Source: Cycas panzhihuaensis
Lineage: Eukaryota > Cycadophyta
Length of the DNA: 64,000 nt
NCBI GenBank assembly: GCA_023213395.1
Contig: CM041465.1
Location: 217,627,741 to 217,691,740, forward strand
Direction of reading: 5' to 3'
The notes beneath the pieces are model-generated. The model did not search any database and had not been told where the DNA came from. It saw only the letters and a program-made list of their open reading frames with translations. The position numbers were made by a program, and so were the translations under genes. Positions 34,128-45,269 of the stretch are shown piece by piece (within the stretch, counting starts at the first letter, position 1; every line of letters begins with the position of its first letter).

Positions 34128-36550
34128 AGGTGGTGTTCTAGGGGGCTCTTAGGTTTGATCCTTAGCAAGGTTGCCAAAAAGATGATTGGGGCTTAGAGGA
34201 GACCAAAACTTATTATCTCTTAGTTTCTTTAGTGATTAAAGATGGGATACATAAAGTTTAAGAGGACCTAAAGGACCATCTTTGCCCAACTCCTAAGGAG
34301 GAGTCTTTGCCTAGTAGTACCACCTACCTAAGTGTAAGGGGGTATGATGAAAGGTGTGGATATGAAATGGGGTGATAGAATTTAGTAACCTATATGACTT
34401 GATGAAGGAATTCTAAGTTCGTAACTGCACTTATAATATCCTTAATATCCTTCTTAGGGACTCCTCTCTTGTATTCATTTCAACCTTTTGAGTTTTACTA
34501 AGATGTGAGAGAGGGTAGGCTAATGGAAATGATAGTTTATCTTGTTTAGGTTTCTAGGTTTTGGTATGGTTGCAAAGATAGAAAGCCAAGAGAGCAAGAC
34601 AATACAACCAAAGAAACTACAATTTCAAACTCACATAAATTTTTTTATGTCTTTTTTTTCTTTGTGTTTTTGTGTTTATGAAAGTAAAAGCAAATAAACT
34701 ATAAACTATGCAAGCAATCCATTTTATTTTTTATTTTTTAATGAAAGATACATATGCAACTATGAGATATGTTTCCTATATGCAACATGCATGATTCATT
34801 TCAAATAGGATGATGCTATGCAAAATCTAAAACAACCATATGATTTTTATAGAAATTTCCTTTAAAAGAGATTAATCAACATGTAAAACTAGTCAATATG
34901 TTCCAACCTTGATGCATGCAAATAATTCTATTTAAAAGGTGATAAAATAATACACAAAAAGAGAGATCCTTAAAAAAGAAAATACTATTATTTTGTGATA
35001 ATTTTTAGACTATGATATGATAGACAAGTCATAAATCTGAACAATAATCATACATGAAAGAATAATCACCAAAGGTTTTATTATAATTGGAGTAGTAAAA
35101 GCTCTAAAAGGAATTCTTAAACCTAATGTAAAACTAAAAATTAGAGATGTTTCAATCAAACAACACTATCAACTTTTCATTCTCAAGATAGAAGAGCTAA
35201 CTTGAAAATAAAAGTTCATGTAATAACAAATACAAAATAAATATTTCTTTCCTATTATAAAGAACTCCTTAGAATGGCAGTTTTCTTTTCACTTAATCAA
35301 CTTTCCCACACACCTTCCTTCAACGTAAGACCAAAGAAGGAAGCATGAATAATCCAAAGAGGCCAAACTAGAGCCAAATAATGTTGAAAGAGAATGATAA
35401 ACTAACTATAATATAGGTTGCTATGAGAGAGTGGGAAGTAGTAACTAGATGTATAGGGGAGAGATGACCATACCCCACCCTAGTCTATCCTTAAGGAACC
35501 CCACAAAGGGTTGATCTTTTAGCATATATTTGAGTATCAAAAGTCCAAACAAGAGTATGAGAGTAATCAACCAGTGAAAAGAAATAACTCTAAGTCAAAA
35601 TTACCTTAAACACACCATGAAACAAGCTTGAAACTCAATAGGAAAGATCTTACCAAATCAAGAGAAGTTTGAAGCATAAAACTGATGAAGATCTAAGGAA
35701 ATAAAAGTTTAGACTATTAATAATCAAGTAGCAGTGATACAGCAACAAAACTTCCTTGAGATTTGACCCAATAATCCTCAGAAAATAAAAATTTCAAAGT
35801 TATAGTAGCAGTCCTTAAGAAATATCCAAAAAGACTTCACAAAATTTCACAATACTAGAGCCAAAATCACTTCTTCTCTTCTCATTTTTAATAAATAATG
35901 ACTCTAATATTTCTGGGCATTGAGAGAATCAAATCCTATCAAATCTAAGTGGCGACATATAAAAATTTTAGCGATCTGCCTAATTTTTTATTGCATGACA
36001 GTGAAAATCATAATTAATCACATTTTTTACCTAACAAAAATGTGACTTTGTTCTAAAAACATGACCGATCACATTTTTGATAGGGTGGAAATTACAATTT
36101 TAGTAAAGTGAAAATTTGACCAAAAAATGATAACAATTAATATTTAATAAGCATTCAACCACAAAAATGAGTCTACTAAAGAGTAAATAAGTCCAAAATT
36201 AGGTGAAATGCATTAAGTACATGCCCAAAGAGTGATAAATAACAAAATCATGGGTGAAATCTTGAAAAAAAAAAAAAAAACAAGCTTTGAAAGAAGCATG
36301 AGGTTAAGTTGATTATAAAGAAAACTTTATTTCCATAGTTTACGTCATCAGTAGAATAACGAGAATACAGGTTACAACATCATTCATTACATTTCATCAA
36401 TCAAAGATCACACATCATTTCAATAAAACAAGGCCCAATCCATTAAATACAATTAACATACATCAATTACCATCTACAAAATCATATAATATATACCAAT
36501 TTATCAACATAATCCAAATGCAAATGAAGAGGCCAAGTTTTGGTGAAACA
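34128..36550 (-). repeat. Tat-2 left (3') LTR
   Basis: Sense (minus) strand starts TGTTTCACCAAAAC at 36550 and ends near CACCACCT at 34128. It matches 49538-51916 over its whole length. It holds a primer-site-like string (minus TTGGCAACCTTGCTAAGGAT, about 34166-34147), an A run at 36265-36280, and GTGAC / CACATTTTT clusters at 35995-36110. Confidence 0.92.
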
Positions 36551-37050
36551 TTTATCCCCTTGACACCTGAGGCTCCTATTCTAGAAAGAGACATAGGATT
36601 GTGAGAGGTGGAAATGATGTGAATACTTGTTACTCTAGTGAAATTGATAGGAACTATATGAAATATATGGATGATGAGCTAATACTTCTCCATAGTAAAA
36701 TAAAATTTGTATTATAACTTAATTCCAAAAAGTTTTCTATTGGTAAAGTTACTCAAAAGGACTAAGTAATCATAACCAAAAGAGGTAATATTTATATCTC
36801 TTGCCCAAAAGTATTCGGCATCTATCGTCTCCAAAAACCAACCTAAAAGGGCTAGGTGTCAACTAGGTTACCCAAAAGGACTATGTATTTATTTAATAAA
36901 TATCATTACATTGATCTTCTTACCTAAATAGATTAGGTATTTGCTATTACCAAAAACTTACCTATTGCCCATAAACTGGATGAGACTTTCAACTTCAAAC
37001 CAACACTACCTACTACCCACAAATTGGATGGGACTTCATCACCAAACAGA
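36551..37050 (-). other. Tat-2 3' UTR before the LTR
   Basis: Non-coding. It contains short recurring phrases on the plus strand (AAAAGGACTA / AAAAGGGCTA near 36756, 36846 and 36886; CACAAATTGGATGGGACTTC-type near 36970-37080). These look like degenerate minisatellite units different from the CATAGTTTA motif. Confidence 0.6.
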
Positions 37051-37590
37051 TACTATCTAATATCCACAAACTAGATGAGCCACTATTATATACCTGGTCA
37101 TAGTTTATCTCTCGTTAACCATGTATTTGAGGGAAGTCCTTTTGTTGGAATAAAAAGGATGGACTGTCATAGTTTAAGCTTGTTAACAAGTGACTTTTCG
37201 AAGCAAAATCTCTATATCAGAGCAAAAAGAATAGATTATTATAGTTTAAGATCATTAATAGATGACATTTTACAGTAAACCCATCATAGTTTAGCCTCAT
37301 TAATGGGGTTAGGGCTTTTGGAGATTGATTATCATCTTTTAACATCATTAATAATCAACTTTGGAGGGATCCCTTTCATAGTTTAGGCTCATTAACAGGT
37401 ATAAAAGCCTTGGAGTGTCGATCTTATCATAGTTTTAGCTCATTAATAAGTGGAAGGAGGTTTAGAGCATCTGGCCTTGTCATAGTTTATACTCATTAAC
37501 AAGAAAATAGAAGCTTAGAGTGTGATCTTATCATAGTTTATACTCATTAATAAGAAAATGGAAGCTTAGAGTGTAAATCCCTTTGAAGGT
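37050..37590 (-). repeat. Tat-2 main motif array
   Basis: About nine copies of TCATAGTTTANNCTCATTAA (plus strand) at roughly 37099, 37168, 37238, 37280, 37377, 37428, 37479, 37530 and a variant at 37330, spaced about 40-100 bp, with semi-conserved spacers (GGAGTGT, GAAGCTTAGAGTGT). The last two units (about 51 bp period) are nearly identical. In element sense the core is TTAATGAGNNTAAACTATGA. Tat-lineage 3' regions are known to carry such hypervariable arrays. Confidence 0.9.
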
Positions 37591-38332
37591 AAGAATAGCA
37601 AATTGTTGTGTGAAATGGGATTCAACAACCAAATGAACTTCGAAGAGGAAAAAGAGCTCGGATAATCCCTTAATACCTTGAGCTTTATCAAAGTGAAAAC
37701 ACATATTTCTAATTCTTTAGTATGAATCTAGAGGAAATTATGATTGAATCAAAGTATATCTCATTTTAATAAGATCAACAGTTAGCCTAGAGGATTTAGT
37801 GGGTAAAAAGGGCCCCCTATATGAAAGAAAAATGGCAAAGAAAGATTTCATTTTCACAAGCATGAGGAAGGAAAAAGGAGAGCTTTTGAGGTAGTTTCTC
37901 TATATTTGAGTGGGATTACAAGCTCCTTTGGATAGGGTATCAAATCTATAGTATGTTTGAGGTCATAATGGAGTAGCGATCGAGGTACTTCGTGAGTGGA
38001 GTAATTTATTTATTTATTTATTTTTTAATTTAAAATGAAAAGTGCAATAATATATTGCAAAAAATATGAGCACTATATTAAAAACACGACTTTCAAATAA
38101 AAAATATGACAAACTAGTGAAAAACATGACTTCAATATTTAGGCCATAGGGGGAAGTTGCATTTTTCACAGTGAAATCATATTTTTCACTATGAAACTAT
38201 ATTTTTTATAGTGAAACTATAGCTTTCGATTTGTTAAACATGTTTTTTTTTAATTTCAAAAAAAAATTATTAATATACATGAAATTTTTAACTTGAAAAT
38301 AATGTTAACTAATTGAAATTATTGGAATGCAG

Positions 38333-40110
38333 GCCTTGGAGAGAGTAAAGACTCATGAGAATGAGGGAGCTACCATCAAGGAGCTAGTTAGCTAATTAGA
38401 TGATGTTGGATGGGGGATTCTGCAAGCATGTGGCTTGGTGAGGGCAAGTGCCTCAACTTAGCTAGTCATGGAGCATGAGGTACTATATGATTTTGTGAGT
38501 TGTTGGATTCCAGGGTGTCACGTATTTAGGGTTCAAGGTATTAGAGATCTAGAGACCACTCCAAGGGATGTAGGGAGGATCATGGGAGTGAGTTGGCATA
38601 GGGAGAGGGTTCATCTCATTAGAGTCATAAATGAGGAATCCCAAATGGCATGTAACACTTATTTGATTAAATTCACTAATTAGATAGACAAGCATGGGAT
38701 TTCAATCGAGGTTATATGAGTAGCAGATGGAGTCTCAATAGTGAGGAGGATTATTGCTCTCATCATTACATATCAGATAGCTAGGATATAGAATTTTATA
38801 GGGATCCCAGTTTAGTGGATAGGGATAGTAAGACAATATGAGTAGGGGATCTAGATTAATTGGGGGCAGTACATGGTAGATAATATTAGTCACCAACTAT
38901 TAAAGATCTAGAGGATAGGTAAAGGTGGCTTCTCGTACAGTTTAATCCTTATGTGCTAGCTCTATGATCACATTCCACTCATGCAACCAAGAGGAGATCC
39001 ATGAGTATTGACATTGATAGATCTAGGGATGAATAGGTAGTACATGAGATCGAGGATCTTCAATAGACCGATGATCATCGTGAGGATGACTCACAGTCCC
39101 GTGCTCATTAGGATGACAAGGAGGCAGCTCATTGAGGATGCTTATGCTAAGCTCCCAGTGTGGAGCAACGATGAGATGGATGTTGTAGAGGGACCAATAG
39201 TAGAGGAAGCTCTAGTGGTAGGGAAAGGGAGAGGAGGAGGACATGACGAAGGGGCACATTGTGGTAGAGGTATTGGGAGAGGAGAGGAGCCATGGCAAGG
39301 AGGTAGGGTAGGTGCTTCCTCTAGTGATGGAGTAGGTATCACTTGACAGGTGCTTAGATAGGGAGGTGGAGCACTTATAGAGAGGAGAGAGGACTCCATT
39401 CAGAGTATGGAGTTAGGATCTTTCAATGAGTAGGGTAGGGATAGAGGGAGTGGAGTTAGTGAGGGAGGAGCTAGATAGGAGGCTTGCCTAGAGCCATAGG
39501 TAGGAGAGGCACCACCAGTTAGAGAGGTAGTAGGTGAGGAGCCAACAGGAGGCAGATCTCTAGGTATATGATTTGATTGATTGATTTCTCATATCATATT
39601 ACATTCCTTTTATTTTTAGAGTTTATTTTCTTCTCCAAGGGACTAATTATATATGACATGTTTCTTGTTGGATAGGCGATGAGACAGTTACCTTGAGGTA
39701 GGTGCAAAGGACTCTGAAGGTGATCTTCCCATACATTCCAGCATTGGATGAGGTCCTCACTTGGAATGTAGTAGATCACAAATTGCTAGGAAATTAGATA
39801 GAGTACTATTGCCATGCATTGAGAGCTCAAGACCTTTATATGGACATGAGGATGGAGTTGCAGAGGTAAGAGATGGAGCTGAGAGCATGTGAGGAGGAGA
39901 GAAGACACATGTGGAGGATGACACTAGGTTAAGTAGAGGCTTGATATACTCCATCAGTTAGTAGTATAGTACAGTAGGAGCGGCACCATCTCCCACCTAG
40001 AGGAGAGTCTCCTTGTGGGGAGACTTCTAACAGGAGATAGAGAGCAACTCTAGACATGCCTCAAGGATCATAAAGATAAGTGTATGATATGTTATCTAGG
40101 AGGTAGGAGG
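38333..40110 (+). pseudogene. Opposite-strand ORF of Tat-2, plant-mobile-domain-like
   Basis: On the strand opposite to gag-pol. From an AG-acceptor-like site at 38332 the frame reads ALERVKTHENEGATIKELVS, then LYDFVSCWIPGCHVFRVQG...ETTPRDVGRIMGVSWHRERV, similar in spacing to the WxxETHTFHLxxGE...TLEDVxxLLGLP core of plant mobile domains. Then come INWGQYMVDNISHQLL and SLILMCxLYDHIPLMQP. A Gly/Glu-rich segment (39166-39350), a probable 112-bp intron (39564 GTATATG to 39675 AG) and a charged helical tail (ALRAQDLYMDMRMELQR, MELRACEEERRHMW) follow. Stops interrupt it. Role unknown; such antisense extra ORFs are known in Tat elements. Confidence 0.5.
39564..39675 (+). other. Probable intron of the opposite-strand ORF
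   Basis: CTAG/GTATATG at the left, a T-rich AT-rich body, and TTGGATAG/GCGATGAG at the right. Coding-like sequence with different composition lies on both sides. The Tat-1 copy has a similarly placed T-rich gap (about 32698-32815). Confidence 0.4.
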
Positions 40111-40151
40111 ATGATATAAGGCATTTTGTGAGCCTCGAGTATGAATGTGTA

Positions 40152-40210
40152 TATCATGTATCATGTGTCATGTATCATGGATCATGTATCATGGATCATG
40201 TATGATGGGT
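40152..40210. repeat. ATCATGTATCATGG minisatellite
   Basis: Imperfect tandem copies of a 7/14-bp ATCATGK unit. Confidence 0.9.
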
Positions 40211-40214
40211 CACC

Positions 40215-41235
40215 TAGGTGATAGATGTACCATATTTTTGTCATGATGTATATAGTGATCTTCTTTCTTAAACCTTATGTACTATTACTTATCTCTAAAG
40301 CTTTTATCCCCATTATTACCATTTACATTTGAGCATAGGATACATTCACTCGTGTGACTTGTCCAAGGAAATATGTAATAATTTTTATTATTTTTTATTT
40401 TTTTGTTCTTTTGTGGTTATATACCTTTTTTTAAATTTTTGTAATACTATATACATGATAGTCTATACTCTTTTCAGAGTAGTATGGTTTAGGAAAGACA
40501 AGATTATAGGAAAGAATGAAAACTAGGAGATAAATAAAAGATTAAAATGGGGTAAGTGAAAGGTTTACTTATTCTATTTTTATAAACTTAAAACCACATG
40601 AAATACAAATAGTAATAAGTTTATAAAAGAAAAAGATGGAATAATATAAGTCTCCTAAAAGGAAACTCATATAACTCATATCATACCCCTAATAGATTAT
40701 ATAAACATAGGATAATCTCACATTCACATAATATATCATGAAGAAAGTAAGTCATTTAGCAAACAAAACTAATTTCACTCAATAAACGACTAACTACTTG
40801 AGTATATTGGATTATTCATTGGCTCCTTCCAAGGGTAAGAAGCTTTTAGGAACTTACCCCCTACCAAGATCCTCTATAGTCTAAGATTTCCACGTGGGTC
40901 TATCCCTTTCACATGTCTCACTTCAGTCTTATACCCATTTCCATAATTTCCCAACTACCATGACCTATAGTCTGACCAAACTGATAGTCTATACTCATCG
41001 TGGAATGGTAGTTTATACTAATTATAGAGTAGGGTTCCCCTAACTAGAAGAAACAAGTCAATCAAAATGATCATCAAGGATCAAGGAAATGAGGGTGTCA
41101 TCTTTGAGATTAAAAGAACTAGGTATGTATTAGATAGTCATTGAAGCAAATAGAGACAACAATTATGAGGCCTAATGATGCAAAAAAAGGAATCATAGAG
41201 AGTAGACCTGGTACATCCCAATTAACTGATAAACC
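40215..41235 (-). other. Tat-2 non-coding interval with two motif copies
   Basis: No coding domain. Two diverged motif copies (AGTCTATACTCAT near 40985 and AGTTTATACTAAT near 41010, plus strand) occur. The 65-codon hydrophobic ORF at 40329-40526 has no recognisable family. Confidence 0.5.
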
Positions 41236-41522
41236 ACAACCTAAGAATCATCATATAAAGTAATAGGTTTGAGGTAAAAGTGAGAGACATCTAATAAGGG
41301 TCCTATAATTATAAGATATTCAACTTCATTATTCGTTTCCCTAGGTATGAAAAAACCTATAGAAAAGAGGGGACTTCCTAATAGGTCATAAATTACCCAA
41401 GCAAAAGAAGATGATCCTAGGTTTCCTCTACTACCCTTATTGGTGAAGATACTCAATGCCATAGGAATAAGAGGATCAAACTTGGAGACTATGTGATCAA
41501 TGAGGAAAGGTGTAAGTATCAA
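41130..41522 (-). pseudogene. Tat-2 archaeal-type RNase H, downstream of integrase
   Basis: An open frame (41522-41241) reads LSIFTNKGSRGNLGSSSFAWVI: the RNase H start with Asn replacing the first catalytic Asp. YDLLGSPLFSIGFFIP follows, then TNNEVEYLIIIGPLLDV with the catalytic Glu, then ITLYDDS with the family's GDS changed to DDS (Asp kept). After a stop it goes on VVYQLIGMYQV. This is the extra RNase H of Tat elements (RVT_3 type), which removes RNA from RNA-DNA hybrids. In the usual order it sits between the RT-linked RNase H and the integrase. Here it lies about 1.1 kb beyond the integrase end, and the usual place (43.94-43.99 kb) has no room for it. Confidence 0.85.
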
Positions 41523-42430
41523 TCAATAAGGAGATGGTGATAGAGATAGATCTCTAACTGTGATGAAGGAAGAAGAAGGAACCCAAGTAAGATGATTATG
41601 ATCAAAGTGTCAAGTAGGATTTGATCATAACTAAGTCCATAGTGGACCCAAGTAGCTAGATCCAAAAATCCTAAATGACTCATCCAAATGAACCCAACCT
41701 ATAGATAGATAGGTAGGGACAAAGTTGTCACGCGACTTGCCCTAGATTACAAGAGGATGAAAACAATAAACTTACTTTTTACTTTTTTTTTTTTTTTGCT
41801 TCACTTTCTTTTTTTTTTTTACTTCTCACTTCCACCTTTTATAAGAATAAGATCATAATTATCTTCGTAAGAAACTCTTCTACTCAACATAATAAGGATT
41901 TCTCCTTTTTAATAGAATCTAGAAAGGGAAAGGGGTCAATCTCCTTAAGGAATGAACCGCAGAAAGTAAAGAGGAAATAAAAATCATGGTATCTCCAAGC
42001 GTGAAGGGAAGGTGGTAAAATAAGTATCTATTCCAAAGAAATAATAAAGAGAACTGAGGATAATAAAAAATGATTAACAACTGGTGATATATGATTAAAA
42101 AGGAAATTCCAAAGTAACCGATTAGCAAATGAAAGTAAGCTCTGAATCAATAAGGTAACAAATTGGTAAATGAAAGTAAACTCTTAGTGAATGAGTGAAT
42201 ACTCAAAGCTGACAAAGGCATTTCTCTTTCCAAGATAAAAGTATAATAAAACTAGGGACCTAAGTTCTCTTTTGAGTGTAGAACTCAAAGGAGAATGAGA
42301 TCCAAGTGATGGTAAACTCACAATCAGTGTAGGGGCTAGAAAAAGTGAATGACTTACATGATCATGGGCTAGATCTATCATAAAAACACCATAATGCTTA
42401 ATGAAATCAAGAAAATATTAGAAAGAAGAG
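41523..42430 (-). other. Tat-2 spacer between integrase and second RNase H
   Basis: It contains the segment shared with 14.7 kb (41690-41756; sense-strand GGGCAAGTCGCGTGACA), two T runs (41780-41820) and no convincing domain. ORFs here (41919-42128, 42184-42381) are Leu/Ser/Phe-rich, with no known motif. Confidence 0.5.
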
Positions 42431-42570
42431 AGGGTTTACCCATAGTTTTAGCTCGTTAGGTAAAGGTATAAGTTTTGGAGCCATAGATTAGAAAGAAAGA
42501 AGACGTTTGCCCATAGTTTTAGCTCATTACATAAAGGAACAAGCTTCAAAGCCATAGTTTATCCTCATTA
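42430..42570 (-). repeat. Small motif array after the Tat-2 integrase
   Basis: Three copies (plus strand): CCATAGTTTTAGCTCGTTAG (about 42440), CCATAGTTTTAGCTCATTAC (about 42513) and CCATAGTTTATCCTCATTAC (about 42555), with GGAGCCATAG / AAAGCCATAG spacers. Confidence 0.85.
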
Positions 42571-42599
42571 CGAAGGTAGTTATGTGCATGCTACTAAGT

Positions 42600-43740
42600 A
42601 TAAAATCTTCTCAAATATTGAGAATTAATAGGCCTCTTAAACTCTAATCCTTCCAATGTTGAAATCTGATAGGCTCTATTAGTTAAATCCTTAATTATCA
42701 AGAAAGGTCTTGTCTATTTAGGAGAAAACTTTCATTGCCTATTGTTCAAACATTCCAATTTTAAAACTTTATCGCTAATGTTAAACTTCCTAGGCCTAAG
42801 CTACCTATTGTGTGTAGATTGGACTCTTGCCTTGGACACCACATTATTCTACAAAGCTTGCAAGTGAATCTCATCTAACTTTTCCAGCTCCAAAAGGCGA
42901 GCTTCCCTTTGGAACTACTCATCAGTAAATTCCTTTAATGAGATGCGTAGAGAAGGAATTTTCACTTCTAATGGTAAAACAACTTTGACACCATAAACAA
43001 GGGAGAATGTGTCATACCTATAGCATTTCTGATGGTAATCCTATAGGCCCACAATGCCAAAAATAACTCGGACTGCCAATCCCTGTGAGAAATGGTAGCA
43101 GTCTTAGCCAAAATCTTAGCTAAGATCTTATTAAATACTTCTACCTAGCCATTCGCCTAAGGATGATATGGGGTAGATATTCTATGGGTAATATGAAACT
43201 TATTACATAGTTCATTGACATAGGGATTACAAAATGAGATTCCATTGTCAGTAATGATAACATCTGATATCCCAAATTGACAAATAATATGTTAAAATAT
43301 GAAACTAGTGGTGATCTTTCCAGTAGCATAGATTAATGGGATAGCTTCACTCCACTTTGCAAAGTATTCAGTTGTGGTTAGAATAAACTTATGCCCATTT
43401 GAAGATGTTAAAAAGATCTATCTAGTGAGGTCAAAACCCCATTAGGAGAAAGGCCAAGGTGAAACTATTGATTTCATTTCCTGTGTAGGTTGATGTATTA
43501 AAGTTGTATGGGACTGGTATTTCTAGAATTTTTGGATATAGGAGTGGGCATCCTTAAATAAAGTGGGCCAATAATAACCCATATGAAGAATGTATTGGGC
43601 CATCGATCAACCACTAAAATGCCCACCACATATCCCCTCATGGGACTCTGTTAAAGTAACTAAGGATTCATCAGGTAAAAGGCACCTTAGTAGAACTCCA
43701 TCAAAAGAACGCTTATATAAGGTATCATCAAGTAAAAGGT
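42600..43740 (-). pseudogene. Tat-2 integrase
   Basis: The minus strand reads LLLDDTLYKRSFDGVLLRCL, then the zinc region with ESHEGICGGHFSG, YYWPTLFKDAHSYIQKF (Cys residues lost), SPWPF, TSSNGHKFILTTTEYFAKW (family D in DYFTKW changed), DVIITDNGISFCN with the second catalytic Asp, PYHPxANGxVEVFNK with the Glu, DWQSELFLALWAYRITI and MTHSPLFMVS. The C-terminal part is frameshifted and ends about 42610. Wording matches Tat-lineage integrases. Stops mostly replace Trp and Gln codons. Confidence 0.92.
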
Positions 43741-43939
43741 ATTGCCTAACAGTAGCATGAATTCCTCTTCTCTTCTTTGAGGTAGCAAGAGAAGAAAAAG
43801 ATTGATCATGAAGATATAATCTAATCTCTCCATACCATGGATCATTAAAAGGGATGCTCTAGATATGGAATATATGCTCATGTAGGAGGGAATCATTAAC
43901 GAGTTGGTAAGCATGATTTGGAAAAGGGGCATCGGCCAT

Positions 43940-44400
43940 AATCTCTAGAATGATCATGCCTTTCTTAGACTTTCTATTGATTGCTTGTAAATCAAATTCT
44001 TGAAGTGATAAAGACCACTTACGCAGTCAACCTATAAGGTTAGACTTAGTAAGTAAATACCTTATAGGATTAGATTGGATAATGAGGTGGACCTTATTCC
44101 CAAGGAGGTAGTGGTAAAGCTTCTTAGTAGTAAAAACTAAGGCAAGACATTCTTTCTCAGGAAAAGGATAATGAAGCTTAGCTACCACGAGGGTCCTACT
44201 AATGAAATATATAATCCTCTCTTTACCAAAATCATCTTCTTGTGCTAACATATTTGCTAGTGACTCCTTAATAGTTGAAGTGTATAGAATGAATGGCTTA
44301 TCAAACCTTGGTAGAGCAAGAACTAGAGTAGAAACCAAGGCTTGCTTTAGCCTATCAAAGGACTCTTGAACTTAAGTAGTCCATTGCAATTCAACATCTT
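43940..44400 (-). pseudogene. Tat-2 RNase H (RT-linked)
   Basis: SFDRLKQALVSTLVLALPRFDKPFILYT leads to STIKESLANMLAQ, where the usual Asp-Ala-Ser is Ser-Thr-Ile, so the first catalytic Asp is gone. Then IIYFISRTLVVAKLHYPFPEKECLALVF with the Glu, LIIQSNPIRYLLTKSNLIG and a decayed WSLSLQEFDLQ. The linker to the integrase is short (GMIILEIMADAPFPNHAYQL...), with no second RNase H in it. Confidence 0.92.
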
Positions 44401-44491
44401 TTTTCAAAAGATTAATAATAGGTTTAGCATCTAAGGCAAAGTCAGTAATGAAATATTTTAGAAAACCAAGCCTATGTAGAAAAGATTTAAT

Positions 44492-45260
44492 CTATTTTTG
44501 GGTCTTAAGAGGACACATTTGAATGATAGCCTCAATCTTTTTGGGATCGATAGTAATCCCATCTTGAGAAACAATATTTCCCAACATCTTTCTTAATGTA
44601 ATGATAAGAACACATTTGGAAGGGTTTAAGCACAAGCGATACTTTTTACATCTTTCAAAAATGGTTCTCAAATCACGTAAATAATTGGATCTTTTGCAAG
44701 AAAGGGCAAGAATATCATCTAAATAAATAGTAATAATATTGCCAATTAGGTCATGGAAGATGTGAACCATAGGCCTTTGATATATTGCACCAGCATTCTT
44801 TAATCTGAAAGGCATGACTTTGTAAACAAAGGTGCCCTAAAGAGTAGTAAAAGTGGTCTTATGGCAGTCACAAGGTGTAATAGAAATATGATTATATCCT
44901 AAAAATCTGTCCATAAGAGACATTACCTCAAAACCAATCATCTGGTCCCAAATCTGATCAAGAAAGGGAAGAGGAAAATTATCTTTTGGACATGCATCAT
45001 TGATGTCATAAAAGTTGATGCAAATCTAAATCATACCATTCTTCTTTGCTACAGGAACTATGTTAGAGACCCATTGGGAGTAATCGACACTCTCAATGAA
45101 TCTAGCTACTAACAACTTCTCCACTTCTTGCTTAATTACAAGAGAGAGGTGTGGATGAATAGGACATTGCTTTTGCTATTTGGGTTTTGGGCTAAGAATA
45201 ATAGTAATATTGTGTTCAATAATTTATGAGTCAAGGCCTTGCATGTCCTTATAGTCCCAT
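44492..45260 (-). pseudogene. Tat-2 reverse transcriptase
   Basis: In order on the minus strand: a decayed VAKKNGMI...ICINFYDINDACPKDNFPLPFLDQI, SLMDRFLGYNHI (family S-x-x-D-x-x-SGYNQI), TTFTTLxGTFVYKVMPFRLKNAGAIYQRPM, TIYLDDILAL with the catalytic YLDD (about 44720), LNPSKCVLI and MLGNIVSQDGITIDPKKIEAI. About 107 codons (44815-44492) remain open. This copies the element RNA into DNA; stops and the altered palm motif make it inactive. Confidence 0.95.
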
Positions 45261-45269
45261 GTAAAAATT

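Noticed and set aside
37075-37278. 67-codon ORF in the Tat-2 motif array
   Set aside because: Its apparent HSLSLxxx repeats are translated copies of the CATAGTTTA motif, not a protein family.
40329-40526. Small membrane protein gene
   Set aside because: Hydrophobicity follows from T-rich DNA; no conservation evidence and no promoter or partner exon.
43687-43932. 81-codon minus-strand ORF in the Tat-2 integrase
   Set aside because: It is out of frame with the recognisable linker and integrase start (LLLDDTLYKRSFDG) on the same strand.
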